Shown here piece after piece: positions 1 to 5,053 of a stretch of 5,053 bases of DNA. The notes under the pieces were generated by a model. That model searched no databases and had not been told where the DNA came from. It saw nothing but the letters and a program-made list of their open reading frames with translations. Both the position numbers and the translations under genes were made by a program. Origin of the DNA: Armatimonadota bacterium. GTDB taxonomy: Bacteria; Armatimonadota; HRBIN16. Numbering within the stretch: position 1 is the stretch's first letter; each line of letters begins with the position of its first letter. The DNA is taken from the NCBI GenBank assembly GCA_028275265.1, contig JAPWUZ010000199.1, forward strand, positions 1-5,053, read 5' to 3'.

Positions 1-930
1 GTGACCGACATCCCCCAGCGCATTACGCAGCGCAAGCCGAAACTGCGCGCCTTTGTGCCTATCATGTACGGCTGTGACAAGTTCTGCACCTTCTGCGTGG
101 TTCCGCTCACGCGCGGGCGCGAGCGCAGTCGCCCAACCGAAGATATTCTGGAGGAAATCCGCTACCTTGCCGAACACGGCACCAAAGAGGTGACCCTGCT
201 GGGGCAGACGGTCAACTCCTACGGCAAGAACCTGCTGGAGGGGAAGGTGCCCTTCGCGAAGTTGCTGCGCCTGATTAACGATATCCCCGGCATCGAGCGC
301 ATCCGGTTCACCTCTCCCTATCCGCGCGACTTCACTGATGAGCTTATCGAGACAATGGCAGAGCTGCCCAAAGTGTGCGAGCATGTGCACCTGCCCCTTC
401 AGGTAGCCGATAACGACCTGCTGCGGGAGATGAAGCGCGGTTACACGGTGGAACAATACGAAGCCATCGTGCACAAGCTGCGCGCCGCCATGCCCGACAT
501 CGCCATCACTACCGACCTGATGATTGGTTTCCCGGGTGAGACCGAAGAGCAGTTCCAGCACACGCTGGAGTTTGTGGAGCGTATTCGCTTCGACTCCGCG
601 TTCATGTTCGCCTACAGCCCGCGACCGGGCACCAAAGCCGCCGAGCGAGAAGACCAGATCCCTCGTGCGGTGAAGATGGAGCGCTTGCAGCGGCTGATTG
701 AACTGCAAAACCGCATCACCTGCGAGATAAACCGCTCGCAGGAGGGCAATGTGTATGAAGTGCTGGTGGAAGGCCCCAGCCCCAAAGACCCATCGAAGCT
801 CACCGGCTTAACCCGCCAGAACAAGACGATGAACTTCGAAGGTGCTCGCGAGCTTATCGGTCAAACCGTGCGGGTGCGCGCGGTAGAGGGGCACCTGTGG
901 GGCTTCCTCGGGGAGCTGGTGGAGCAATAG
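1..930 (+). CDS. miaB: MiaB, tRNA-2-methylthio-N6-dimethylallyladenosine synthase (5' end cut by window edge)
   Basis: This is a radical-SAM methylthiotransferase. In the MiaB family it converts i6A37 to ms2i6A37 in tRNAs that read UNN codons, using two [4Fe-4S] clusters in the cytoplasm. The visible 309 codons begin just before the radical-SAM core. The cluster motif is CDKFCTFC, with C25, C29 and C32 of the visible part, followed by VVPLTRGRERSRP, LLGQTVNSYG, HLPLQVADNDLL and GFPGETEEQF, all in the order usual for MiaB. The last ~65 residues form a TRAM RNA-binding domain ending in the KTMNFEG segment typical of MiaB. The N-terminal UPF0004 domain (roughly 120-140 residues, with three more cluster cysteines) is absent. 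The gene therefore almost certainly starts left of the window, and the GTG at base 1 is probably an internal Val codon. RimO and MtaB are the nearest alternatives, but the motif wording fits MiaB better. It ends with TAG at 928-930. Confidence 0.93.
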   Translation: MTDIPQRITQRKPKLRAFVPIMYGCDKFCTFCVVPLTRGRERSRPTEDILEEIRYLAEHGTKEVTLLGQTVNSYGKNLLEGKVPFAKLLRLINDIPGIERIRFTSPYPRDFTDELIETMAELPKVCEHVHLPLQVADNDLLREMKRGYTVEQYEAIVHKLRAAMPDIAITTDLMIGFPGETEEQFQHTLEFVERIRFDSAFMFAYSPRPGTKAAEREDQIPRAVKMERLQRLIELQNRITCEINRSQEGNVYEVLVEGPSPKDPSKLTGLTRQNKTMNFEGARELIGQTVRVRAVEGHLWGFLGELVEQ

Positions 931-948
931 CCGTCCCAGTGGTATAAT
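920..948 (+). promoter_or_regulatory. Extended -10 promoter for the coiled-coil gene
   Basis: TATAAT at 943-948 is a perfect sigma-70 -10 hexamer and is preceded by TGG at 940-942, giving the extended -10 form TGnTATAAT. A -35 at the 17-base spacing would be TGGAGC (920-925), only 3 of 6 matches and inside the end of miaB, so the extended -10 probably does most of the work. The expected start of transcription is near 955, leaving a leader of about 35 bases before the ATG at 991. The short arms CCCAG (935-939) and CTGGG (953-957) flank the -10. Confidence 0.7.
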
Positions 949-974
949 ACGGCTGGGCATCGTTCGCACAATTC

Positions 975-981
975 GGAGAGG
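975..981 (+). promoter_or_regulatory. Ribosome binding site of the coiled-coil gene
   Basis: GGAGAGG lies 9 bases before the ATG at 991 and downstream of the expected transcription start. It supports 991 as the start codon. Confidence 0.6.
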
Positions 982-990
982 CAGCACCCA

Positions 991-1956
991 ATGGCGGACC
1001 AATCTTTGGACATCGACGCGCTCATTCAGGCTCTGCAAAACAACCCGGAAGCACGACAACGCTTGCTGGCGGCACTGCTGCCTCAGGAGTTTCTGGCACT
1101 GCCGTTTCAGGTGGCGCAGGTGGCGCGCACCGTTGCCGAGCACAACGAACGCATCGAGCGTCTGGAGCGAGTCGTGCAGCAGCTTGCGGACACCGTCGCA
1201 CAACTGGTCGGCGTGGTACAGGGCATTGTGCAGGAATTAGCCGAGTTGCGCGAGACAGTGAACGGATTGATACGTGGTCAGGAGGAGTTGCGTGAGACGG
1301 TCAACGGGCTGATTCGCGGGCAAGAAGAGTTGCGCGCTTCGGTCGCCGAGTTGCGTGAGACGGTCAACGGGCTGATTCGCGGGCAAGAAGAGTTGCGCGC
1401 TTCGGTCGCCGAGTTGCGCGAGACAATGGAAGGTCTGGCGAAAGCGGTTGAGCGGCTCATAGAGTGGCAGGTGCTGGCAGAACAACGCTTCCAGCGAATC
1501 GAAGACCGTCTGGGGCAGCTGATAGGCTGGCGGCTCGAGGAAGAGTACGCCAAGCACGCCTACGCCTACTTCGGCACGTACCTGCGCAAAATCCGCCGCG
1601 CAGATATGGAAGAGATTTTCGAGAAGGCGACCCAGAAGCTGTCGATCACGGAAGTCAAGGACCTGTCGCGGGCGGACTTAATCCTGAAGGGGCAGTTGCG
1701 TTTCGCAGACCAGCGAGAGGTGTATCTGGTCATGGAGGTCGCCGCCACGTTGGACGTGAACGACGTCACCCGCGCCAGCCGACGGGCAGACCTTCTCAGC
1801 CGCGCGGGGTTTCCCTGCATCCCTGTGGTCGGCGGGGAAAAGATGGCGCCAGCGGTAGAGGATAGCGCACGGGAGTTGGATGTGGCTATCGCGCTGGACG
1901 GAGGGCTGATGGGCTGGGAGGCTGCGTTCCAGAAGCGGTTGAGGATGACGTCGTAA
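991..1956 (+). CDS. Heptad-repeat coiled-coil protein with a PD-(D/E)XK-like C-terminal domain, function unknown
   Basis: The protein has 321 residues in three parts. Residues 1-50 are a helical head rich in Leu, Ala and Gln. Residues ~50-178 are a long heptad-patterned coiled coil that contains a repeat array (85-150) built on ELRETVNGLIRGQE and ELRASVA, 14 and 7 residues long and so whole heptads. Residues ~183-315 are a compact alpha/beta domain with RADLILKG (226-233), YLVMEVAATLDVNDVTRASRRADLL (245-269, quoted in parts: MEVAA at 248-252, RASRRADLL at 261-269) and FPCIPVVGG (274-282). This C-terminal layout resembles the restriction-endonuclease-like domain of uncharacterised coiled-coil proteins (DUF3782-like) seen in many thermophiles and cyanobacteria. 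D229 and E249 would be the acidic pair, but the usual Lys two residues after the Glu is Ala251, so activity is doubtful. There is no signal peptide or membrane segment. It has its own promoter and is not coupled to its neighbours. Start and frame are firm; the family placement comes from memory and the function is unknown. Confidence 0.85.
   Translation: MADQSLDIDALIQALQNNPEARQRLLAALLPQEFLALPFQVAQVARTVAEHNERIERLERVVQQLADTVAQLVGVVQGIVQELAELRETVNGLIRGQEELRETVNGLIRGQEELRASVAELRETVNGLIRGQEELRASVAELRETMEGLAKAVERLIEWQVLAEQRFQRIEDRLGQLIGWRLEEEYAKHAYAYFGTYLRKIRRADMEEIFEKATQKLSITEVKDLSRADLILKGQLRFADQREVYLVMEVAATLDVNDVTRASRRADLLSRAGFPCIPVVGGEKMAPAVEDSARELDVAIALDGGLMGWEAAFQKRLRMTS
1243..1440 (+). repeat. 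In-frame heptad repeat array, arranged A-A-b-A-b-A(degenerate)
   Basis: The 42-base A unit, encoding ELRETVNGLIRGQE, occurs at 1243-1284, 1285-1326 and 1348-1389. A degenerate fourth copy (ELRETMEGLA) is at 1411-1440. The 21-base b unit, encoding ELRASVA, occurs at 1327-1347 and 1390-1410. Bases 1285-1347 and 1348-1410 form a perfect 63-base tandem duplication. All unit lengths are multiples of 21 bases, so changes in copy number would keep both the reading frame and the coiled-coil heptad register. Confidence 0.95.
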
Positions 1957-1996
1957 GCGGCGAGCATATCCAGCGGGACTTTATTTCATCGGAAGT

Positions 1997-2002
1997 GAAG
2001 GA
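1997..2002 (+). promoter_or_regulatory. Ribosome binding site that favours the GTG start at 2011
   Basis: GAAGGA lies 8 bases before the GTG at 2011 and 20 bases before the in-frame ATG at 2023. It therefore favours the GTG start. The ATG is preceded only by the weak GGTGAG (2013-2018), 4 bases away. Confidence 0.45.
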
Positions 2003-2010
2003 CGTTTCTG

Positions 2011-2289
2011 GTGGTGAGTCACATGATACAGGTCAAACAAGGTTCCGCCGCTGAGATCATCTCGTTTCTGGAAGAGCGGAAGGACCTCCACAATCAAACC
2101 CTGATACTTATCGTACCCGAGGCAACGCAGGCAGAAATCGCTGCTCTTGACACAGGGCAAGGGGAACAGGTTTGCTCACTCGACCAAATCGTCTGGGACA
2201 ATGGTGTGCCCACACTACCCAAGCGTGGCCTCAAAGAACCTGTCTCTCCGGACCTCATCAAAAGACTTCTGGAAGAAGAAGATGATTGA
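2011..2289 (+). CDS. Putative antitoxin of a VapBC-like pair, unrecognised family
   Basis: This small ORF has 92 codons from GTG 2011, or 88 from ATG 2023. Its role is inferred from position: it sits directly upstream of a PIN-domain toxin gene and overlaps it by 8 bases (2282-2289), the usual antitoxin-first arrangement. I do not recognise the fold. There is no clear ribbon-helix-helix, AbrB-type or Phd/YefM pattern. The N-terminal half reads as strand-helix-strand, with IQVKQG, then AAEIISFLEERKDL, then QTLILIVPE. The C-terminal half is Pro- and Gly-rich (NGVPTLPKRGLKEPVSPD) and ends in an acidic helix, LIKRLLEEEDD. A terminal segment of that sort could wrap around the toxin, as VapB tails do. 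Rows sampled by hand in the TA pair have 47-57% GC, against 60-68% in flanking genes, which hints at a separate origin. It could instead be an unrelated small protein. Confidence 0.6.
   Translation: MVSHMIQVKQGSAAEIISFLEERKDLHNQTLILIVPEATQAEIAALDTGQGEQVCSLDQIVWDNGVPTLPKRGLKEPVSPDLIKRLLEEEDD
2271..2275 (+). promoter_or_regulatory. Ribosome binding site of vapC, inside the antitoxin gene
   Basis: GGAAG lies 6 bases before the ATG at 2282. This site, and the match of the resulting N-terminus MIDLPDVNV to VapC starts, fixes the toxin start at 2282 rather than at an upstream in-frame ATG (2147). The upstream start would overlap the antitoxin by 143 bases. Confidence 0.6.
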
Positions 2290-2731
2290 TTTGCCAGATG
2301 TCAATGTGATTGTGGCTTTGCTCGACGCGGAGCATCAGTTCCACCGCGAGGCAATGGCTTGGTTTCGCGAGGCAAGACAGAAAGGCTGGGCAACTTGTCC
2401 TCTTACAGAAAACGGAACCATCCGGGTGCTGTCGCGCCCCCAGTATCCTGGGCTAAGGATTAGTGTATCTCAAGCTGCGGAACTTCTCCGTGCTCTTGTT
2501 CGCTCGAGCGCAGCTTCGCACGTGTTTTGGCAGGACTCATTGAGCATTTTGAACGAAACCGTATACGACCTGAGCATGCTACAGGGCTATGGGCAGATTA
2601 CCGACATCTATCTGCTGGGCTTATGCCAGCACAATGGCGGAACACTGGTAACGATGGACAAAGGTGTCGTGGTGCTTGCCCAGCGCATGTGTGCAGAACG
2701 ACTTGACCTCGTAAAACGGATAGGAGACTGA
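2282..2731 (+). CDS. vapC: VapC-type PIN-domain ribonuclease toxin
   Basis: The protein has 149 residues, a normal size for VapC. It opens with MIDLPDVNVIVALLDAEH, the first strand and first active-site Asp (D6) of the PIN fold, followed by AMAWFREA. The stretch GWATCPLTENGTIRVLS supplies the second acidic residue (E43) and is typical of the TA_Mtu-like VapC subgroup. ITDIYLLGL gives D108, and TLVTMDKGV gives D126. The four-acid Mg-dependent site therefore looks complete and the enzyme is probably active. VapC toxins cleave tRNA or rRNA when freed from their antitoxin; the target here cannot be read from sequence. It overlaps the upstream antitoxin-like gene by 8 bases, so translation is probably coupled. 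The following aldolase gene starts 4 bases after its TGA. No strong promoter is visible in the 54 bases before the pair. Confidence 0.88.
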   Translation: MIDLPDVNVIVALLDAEHQFHREAMAWFREARQKGWATCPLTENGTIRVLSRPQYPGLRISVSQAAELLRALVRSSAASHVFWQDSLSILNETVYDLSMLQGYGQITDIYLLGLCQHNGGTLVTMDKGVVVLAQRMCAERLDLVKRIGD

Positions 2732-2735
2732 GGCA

Positions 2736-3560
2736 ATGCCCGTCGAACCCCCATTTCCTACCCTGACCGAGCTGATGGGCTTAATCGGCGAGGCGGGACA
2801 CCGTCTCGCGGAGATCGAAGCCAGCGAAGGCGCGGCAGGAAACATCTCGGTATACATCGGCTGGAGCATCGACCCGCGCCGCCAGTTCCCGCTACAGGAA
2901 ACCATCTCGATACCCACTCCTGTGCCCGAGCTGGCGGATGGACTGTTTCTGGTCACCGGCTCGGGCAGGCGACTGCGCGAAATCGGCTCCGACCCCGAGG
3001 CGAACCTGGGTGCAGTGCGGGTCAACCCCGATGGGCGTACGGCGACCCTCTACACCTCCCCGAAACGCCTGTTCGAACGGCTCACCAGCGAGTTCAACTC
3101 CCATCTGGCGGTGCATCGCGACCAGGTGGTGCGCACCGGCACCAACTTCCATGCACTCATCCACGCGCAACCCCTGCACCTCACCTATCTAAGCCATATC
3201 CCGCGCTATCAGGACGAACGCTACCTGAACCAGCACATCCTGCGCTGGCAACCGGAGAGCATCGTGCAACTGCCGGAAGGCGTGGGGCTGGTGCCGTTCC
3301 TGTTGCCCGGCTCCGAAGAATTGATGCAGGCGACGATGGAAAAGCTGCGAACCCACCGCGTGGTGGTGTGGGCAAAACACGGCGTGATGGCGCGTTCCGA
3401 TGCCTCCGTGAAGCGCGCGCTAGACCGTATCGAGTACGCCGAAACCGGCGCACGCTATGAGTATCTGAACCTCCTCTGCGGCGAACAGGGCGAAGGATTG
3501 ACCACGGAGGAGATTCTCCGCCTCTGCGAGCGATTGGGTATAGAACAGAAGGTATTCTGA
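2736..3560 (+). CDS. rhaD: RhaD-family class II aldolase (probable rhamnulose-1-phosphate aldolase)
   Basis: The protein has 274 residues, the same length as E. coli RhaD as I recall it, and is collinear with it. RhaD splits L-rhamnulose 1-phosphate into DHAP and L-lactaldehyde in the cytoplasm. Shared blocks are GNIS (35-38), LFLVTGSGRRL (70-80, phosphate-binding loop), DPEANLGAVRVNPDG (86-100), TSEFNSH (117-123), PEGVGLVPFLLPGSEEL (180-196) and VVWAKHGV (210-217). The catalytic Glu of the E. coli enzyme (E117) matches E119, and zinc ligands H141 and H212 match H143 and H215. The third ligand (H143 in E. coli) falls on Q145 in the segment IHAQPLHLTYL, an unusual substitution. Start ATG 2736 has AGGAG at 2722-2726, inside vapC, 9 bases upstream, so translation may be coupled to the toxin gene. 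No other rhamnose genes are present in the window, so substrate specificity is inferred from family likeness only. Confidence 0.8.
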   Translation: MPVEPPFPTLTELMGLIGEAGHRLAEIEASEGAAGNISVYIGWSIDPRRQFPLQETISIPTPVPELADGLFLVTGSGRRLREIGSDPEANLGAVRVNPDGRTATLYTSPKRLFERLTSEFNSHLAVHRDQVVRTGTNFHALIHAQPLHLTYLSHIPRYQDERYLNQHILRWQPESIVQLPEGVGLVPFLLPGSEELMQATMEKLRTHRVVVWAKHGVMARSDASVKRALDRIEYAETGARYEYLNLLCGEQGEGLTTEEILRLCERLGIEQKVF

Positions 3561-3574
3561 GCGAAACCGGCTCC

Positions 3575-3603
3575 GCCTGCTGACGTCATTATATACAGCA
3601 GGC
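3575..3603 (+). terminator. Possible hairpin terminator after the aldolase gene
   Basis: GCCTGCTG (3575-3582) and CAGCAGGC (3596-3603) form a perfect 8-bp stem with a 13-base AT-rich loop, 14 bases after the aldolase stop codon. Only TTT follows, then CC, so it is not a textbook intrinsic terminator. It could be a weak terminator or an mRNA 3'-end stabiliser. Its position between two apparently unrelated genes is what favours the call. Confidence 0.4.
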
Positions 3604-3641
3604 TTTCCGCAACATCGTGCCTAAATAAACCTGCAGTCTGC

Positions 3642-3649
3642 AGAAGGAG
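3642..3649 (+). promoter_or_regulatory. Ribosome binding site of the secretin gene
   Basis: AGAAGGAG is a strong Shine-Dalgarno match, 11 bases before the ATG at 3661 and so slightly farther than usual. It follows two CTGCAG hexamers (3631-3636 and 3638-3643) separated by one base. No convincing promoter was found in 3561-3641. Confidence 0.55.
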
Positions 3650-3660
3650 TACCGTAGGAT

Positions 3661-5028
3661 ATGTGGGCTCGGAGTCGCACTTTCGCCGTCACTTTGCTGT
3701 TGCTGGTCGGTCTGTTGACGACACTGTCCGCGCAAGAGGTGGTACAACGTCGGGGAACTCCCTCCGTCCCTGCCTCGCCATCCGCCCCGCCCGCCGAGAA
3801 CAATGCAGCACAACCATCGCTGGAAGTGACTGCCGGACCGCAGGGGGTATCGGTGTTCGCGGTTGGGGTGGATGCGCAGGAGTTGCTCACCCGCCTCGCC
3901 AAAGAGACGGGTATCCGCCTCATCGTGGATGATACGGTGCGGCGTACCGTCACCATCAACCTGGTCAACATGCCCGTGACACGCATTCTGGAGATTATCG
4001 CCGCGGCGTATGGGCTTTCCTATCGTGAAGTCAACGGGATATTCATGCTCAGCGAGGGCATTCCCAGAAGTCCTTCCTCCTACCTGCTCAGCGATATCGA
4101 CACCATCACCACGCAGTACGTGCTGGCACCTAACGCCAAGTCGCTGCTACCCGTGTTTCTGCAGGACCACGTGAAGACCAATGCCGAACAGAACGCGGTC
4201 ATCCTGTCTGCCCCGCCGGAGGTGCTGAAGAAGTTCCGCGAGGACATCAAGCAGTTCGACATCCCGGCGGCGCAGATTATGATCGACGTGCTGATGGTGG
4301 AGTTTACCGATTCCGCCGCGCGAGAGTTCCGGGCGCAATGGAGCTGGAGCAACGATGGACGCAGCCTCACAGTGGATTCGCCGCTGGGACAGGTCATCTT
4401 CCGCTCTGTGACCACTTTGCCCACCGAGTTCTTCACCAGCTTGCGTGCGCTGGTTACGCAGGGCAAGGCACGTGTACACGCCAACCCGCGCATCGCCACC
4501 GTCAGCGGACAGCGCGCAAGCATCTTCATCGGCAAACAACGCTATCTCAGCACGCCGGTCAGCATCGGCGGGGGCAGGGGAGAAGGCGACTACTTCTTCC
4601 GCCAGACCAACTTTATCGATGCGGGCGTCCGCCTCAACATCACCCCATGGACAGGCGGTGAGGGTGAGATTATCGTGGATGTACAGCCTGAAATCAGCGT
4701 GTTGAGCGCGCCCGACCCCAAAACCGGCTTGCCGGATAAAAGCACCCGCCGAGCCAACACCACTGTGCGCGTGCGCGACGGCGAAACCATCATCATCGGC
4801 GGGCTGGTTCAGCGTGAACTGATGTCCACGAAGACCAAAGTGCCTGTTCTCGGCGACATTCCGCTGCTCGGTCAGTTTTTCCGTTCGGAGGACACCAAGG
4901 AGTCGGTGACAGAGATGGCAATCTTCATCACGCCACGTATCCTGTCGCAAACCGGACACCTGCCCACCGAGCAGGAAGAATCGCTGAAGAAACGCTTCCT
5001 GCAAGAGGAGAAGGATGCGCCGCGGTAG
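3661..5028 (+). CDS. Short secretin (GspD/PilQ superfamily outer-membrane channel)
   Basis: Secretins form multimeric gated channels in the outer membrane for type II/III secretion, type IV pili or competence. The protein has 455 residues. Residues 1-24 are a signal peptide: Arg-containing start, hydrophobic core TLLLLVGLL, likely cut at LSA/QE. Residues ~30-57 are a Pro/Ala/Ser linker. Residues ~62-132 match an STN domain (GVDAQELLTRLAKETG, then VTINLVNMPVTRILEII). Residues ~147-203 form one small N1-like domain (YVLAPNAKSLLPVF, NAVILSAPPEVL). The secretin domain begins at QIMIDVLMVEF (205-215) and includes ANPRIATVSGQRASIFIG (274-291), GVRLNITPW (322-330), IIVDVQPEIS (337-346), and the signature DGETIIIGGLV (373-383) with KVPVLGDIPLLGQFF (393-407), closing with EMAIFITPRIL (418-428). 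It is shorter than typical PilQ or GspD (about 600-750 residues), with fewer periplasmic domains. Which machine it serves cannot be told from this window. It overlaps the next ORF by 14 bases. Confidence 0.92.
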   Translation: MWARSRTFAVTLLLLVGLLTTLSAQEVVQRRGTPSVPASPSAPPAENNAAQPSLEVTAGPQGVSVFAVGVDAQELLTRLAKETGIRLIVDDTVRRTVTINLVNMPVTRILEIIAAAYGLSYREVNGIFMLSEGIPRSPSSYLLSDIDTITTQYVLAPNAKSLLPVFLQDHVKTNAEQNAVILSAPPEVLKKFREDIKQFDIPAAQIMIDVLMVEFTDSAAREFRAQWSWSNDGRSLTVDSPLGQVIFRSVTTLPTEFFTSLRALVTQGKARVHANPRIATVSGQRASIFIGKQRYLSTPVSIGGGRGEGDYFFRQTNFIDAGVRLNITPWTGGEGEIIVDVQPEISVLSAPDPKTGLPDKSTRRANTTVRVRDGETIIIGGLVQRELMSTKTKVPVLGDIPLLGQFFRSEDTKESVTEMAIFITPRILSQTGHLPTEQEESLKKRFLQEEKDAPR

Positions 5029-5053
5029 GCTGTTGTGTCTCGCCTTGTTATTC
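5015..5053 (+). CDS. Start of an exported or membrane protein, cut by window edge
   Basis: An ATG at 5015, in a different frame from the secretin, opens 13 codons with no stop before the window ends: MRRGRLLCLALLF. Two Args, then a third, lead into a Leu-rich run, which is the look of a signal peptide or first membrane helix. AGGAG at 5006-5010 lies 4 bases upstream, and the overlap with the secretin end is 14 bases, as in a tight operon. The product cannot be identified from 13 residues; by context it may belong to the same envelope system as the secretin. Confidence 0.55.
   Translation, partial: MRRGRLLCLALLF

Noticed and set aside
808..1203. 131-codon minus-strand frame across the miaB end and the coiled-coil start
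   Set aside because: It runs through two well-supported + strand genes and their promoter; no motif or ribosome site supports it.
1243..1440. Repeat array as a possible CRISPR
   Set aside because: The units are contiguous, in frame and coding, with no unique spacers between them.
1237..1557. Minus-strand frames with repeated peptides (106 and 91 codons)
   Set aside because: The peptide repetition is only the reverse reading of the heptad repeat DNA in the + strand gene.
1957..2010. Promoter for the TA pair
   Set aside because: The best -10-like hexamer (TTATTT at 1981-1986) matches only 3 of 6 bases and has no partner -35, so I do not call one, although a promoter may exist here.
2147..2281. 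Upstream in-frame ATG giving a 194-residue version of the PIN protein
   Set aside because: It would overlap most of the antitoxin frame; the ATG at 2282 has a ribosome site and gives the standard VapC N-terminus.
3590..3630. AT-rich hexamers (TATATA, TAAATA) as a secretin promoter
   Set aside because: At best 4 of 6 matches to a -10, with no -35 at a sensible distance; one lies inside the hairpin loop.
3631..3643. Doubled CTGCAG palindrome before the secretin ribosome site, as an operator
   Set aside because: Two 6-base palindromes one base apart are short, and nothing else ties them to a regulator; chance is likely.
4147..5004. 285-codon open frame on the minus strand, opposite the secretin
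   Set aside because: It mirrors a clear secretin coding frame, its translation is rich in His, Arg and Gln with no recognisable motif, and GC-rich codon use keeps that frame free of stops by chance.

Overview
The window reads as an ordinary chromosomal segment of a moderately GC-rich, probably diderm bacterium. Every gene is on the + strand and coding density is high. The secretin implies an outer membrane. The mix of MiaB, a long heptad-repeat protein with a nuclease-like C-terminus, a PIN toxin pair and a RhaD-type aldolase would fit Armatimonadota or a similar thermophile-rich phylum. That taxonomic guess rests on memory of protein style, not on a search, and is weak.

Layout. Bases 1-930 hold the last two thirds of miaB (tRNA methylthiotransferase), cut by the left edge. 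A 60-base gap carries a perfect extended -10 promoter and leads to a 321-residue coiled-coil protein (991-1956) with an internal in-frame repeat array. A short gap then leads to a toxin-antitoxin-like pair: a 92-codon ORF (2011-2289) overlapping a VapC-type PIN-domain gene (2282-2731) by 8 bases. Four bases later comes a RhaD-family class II aldolase (2736-3560). A 100-base intergenic region with an 8-bp hairpin precedes a short secretin (3661-5028). The secretin overlaps by 14 bases the start of another apparently exported protein (5015 to the window end).

How the genes work together. The antitoxin-like gene, vapC and the aldolase are spaced as one translationally coupled unit, although the TA pair and the aldolase have no obvious functional link. 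The secretin and the next ORF look like the start of a separate envelope or secretion operon that continues to the right. MiaB and the coiled-coil gene are probably independent, because the latter has its own promoter.

I found no convincing wholly new system. The points most worth a second look are: a Gln in place of one of the three zinc-binding His residues of the aldolase; a repeat array in which one pair of units encodes an identical 14-residue peptide with 10 of 14 codons changed, beside a perfect 63-base duplication; and a putative antitoxin that I cannot place in any known antitoxin fold. No gene-free stretch exceeds 300 bases. I saw no tRNA, rRNA, CRISPR array, IS element or riboswitch.
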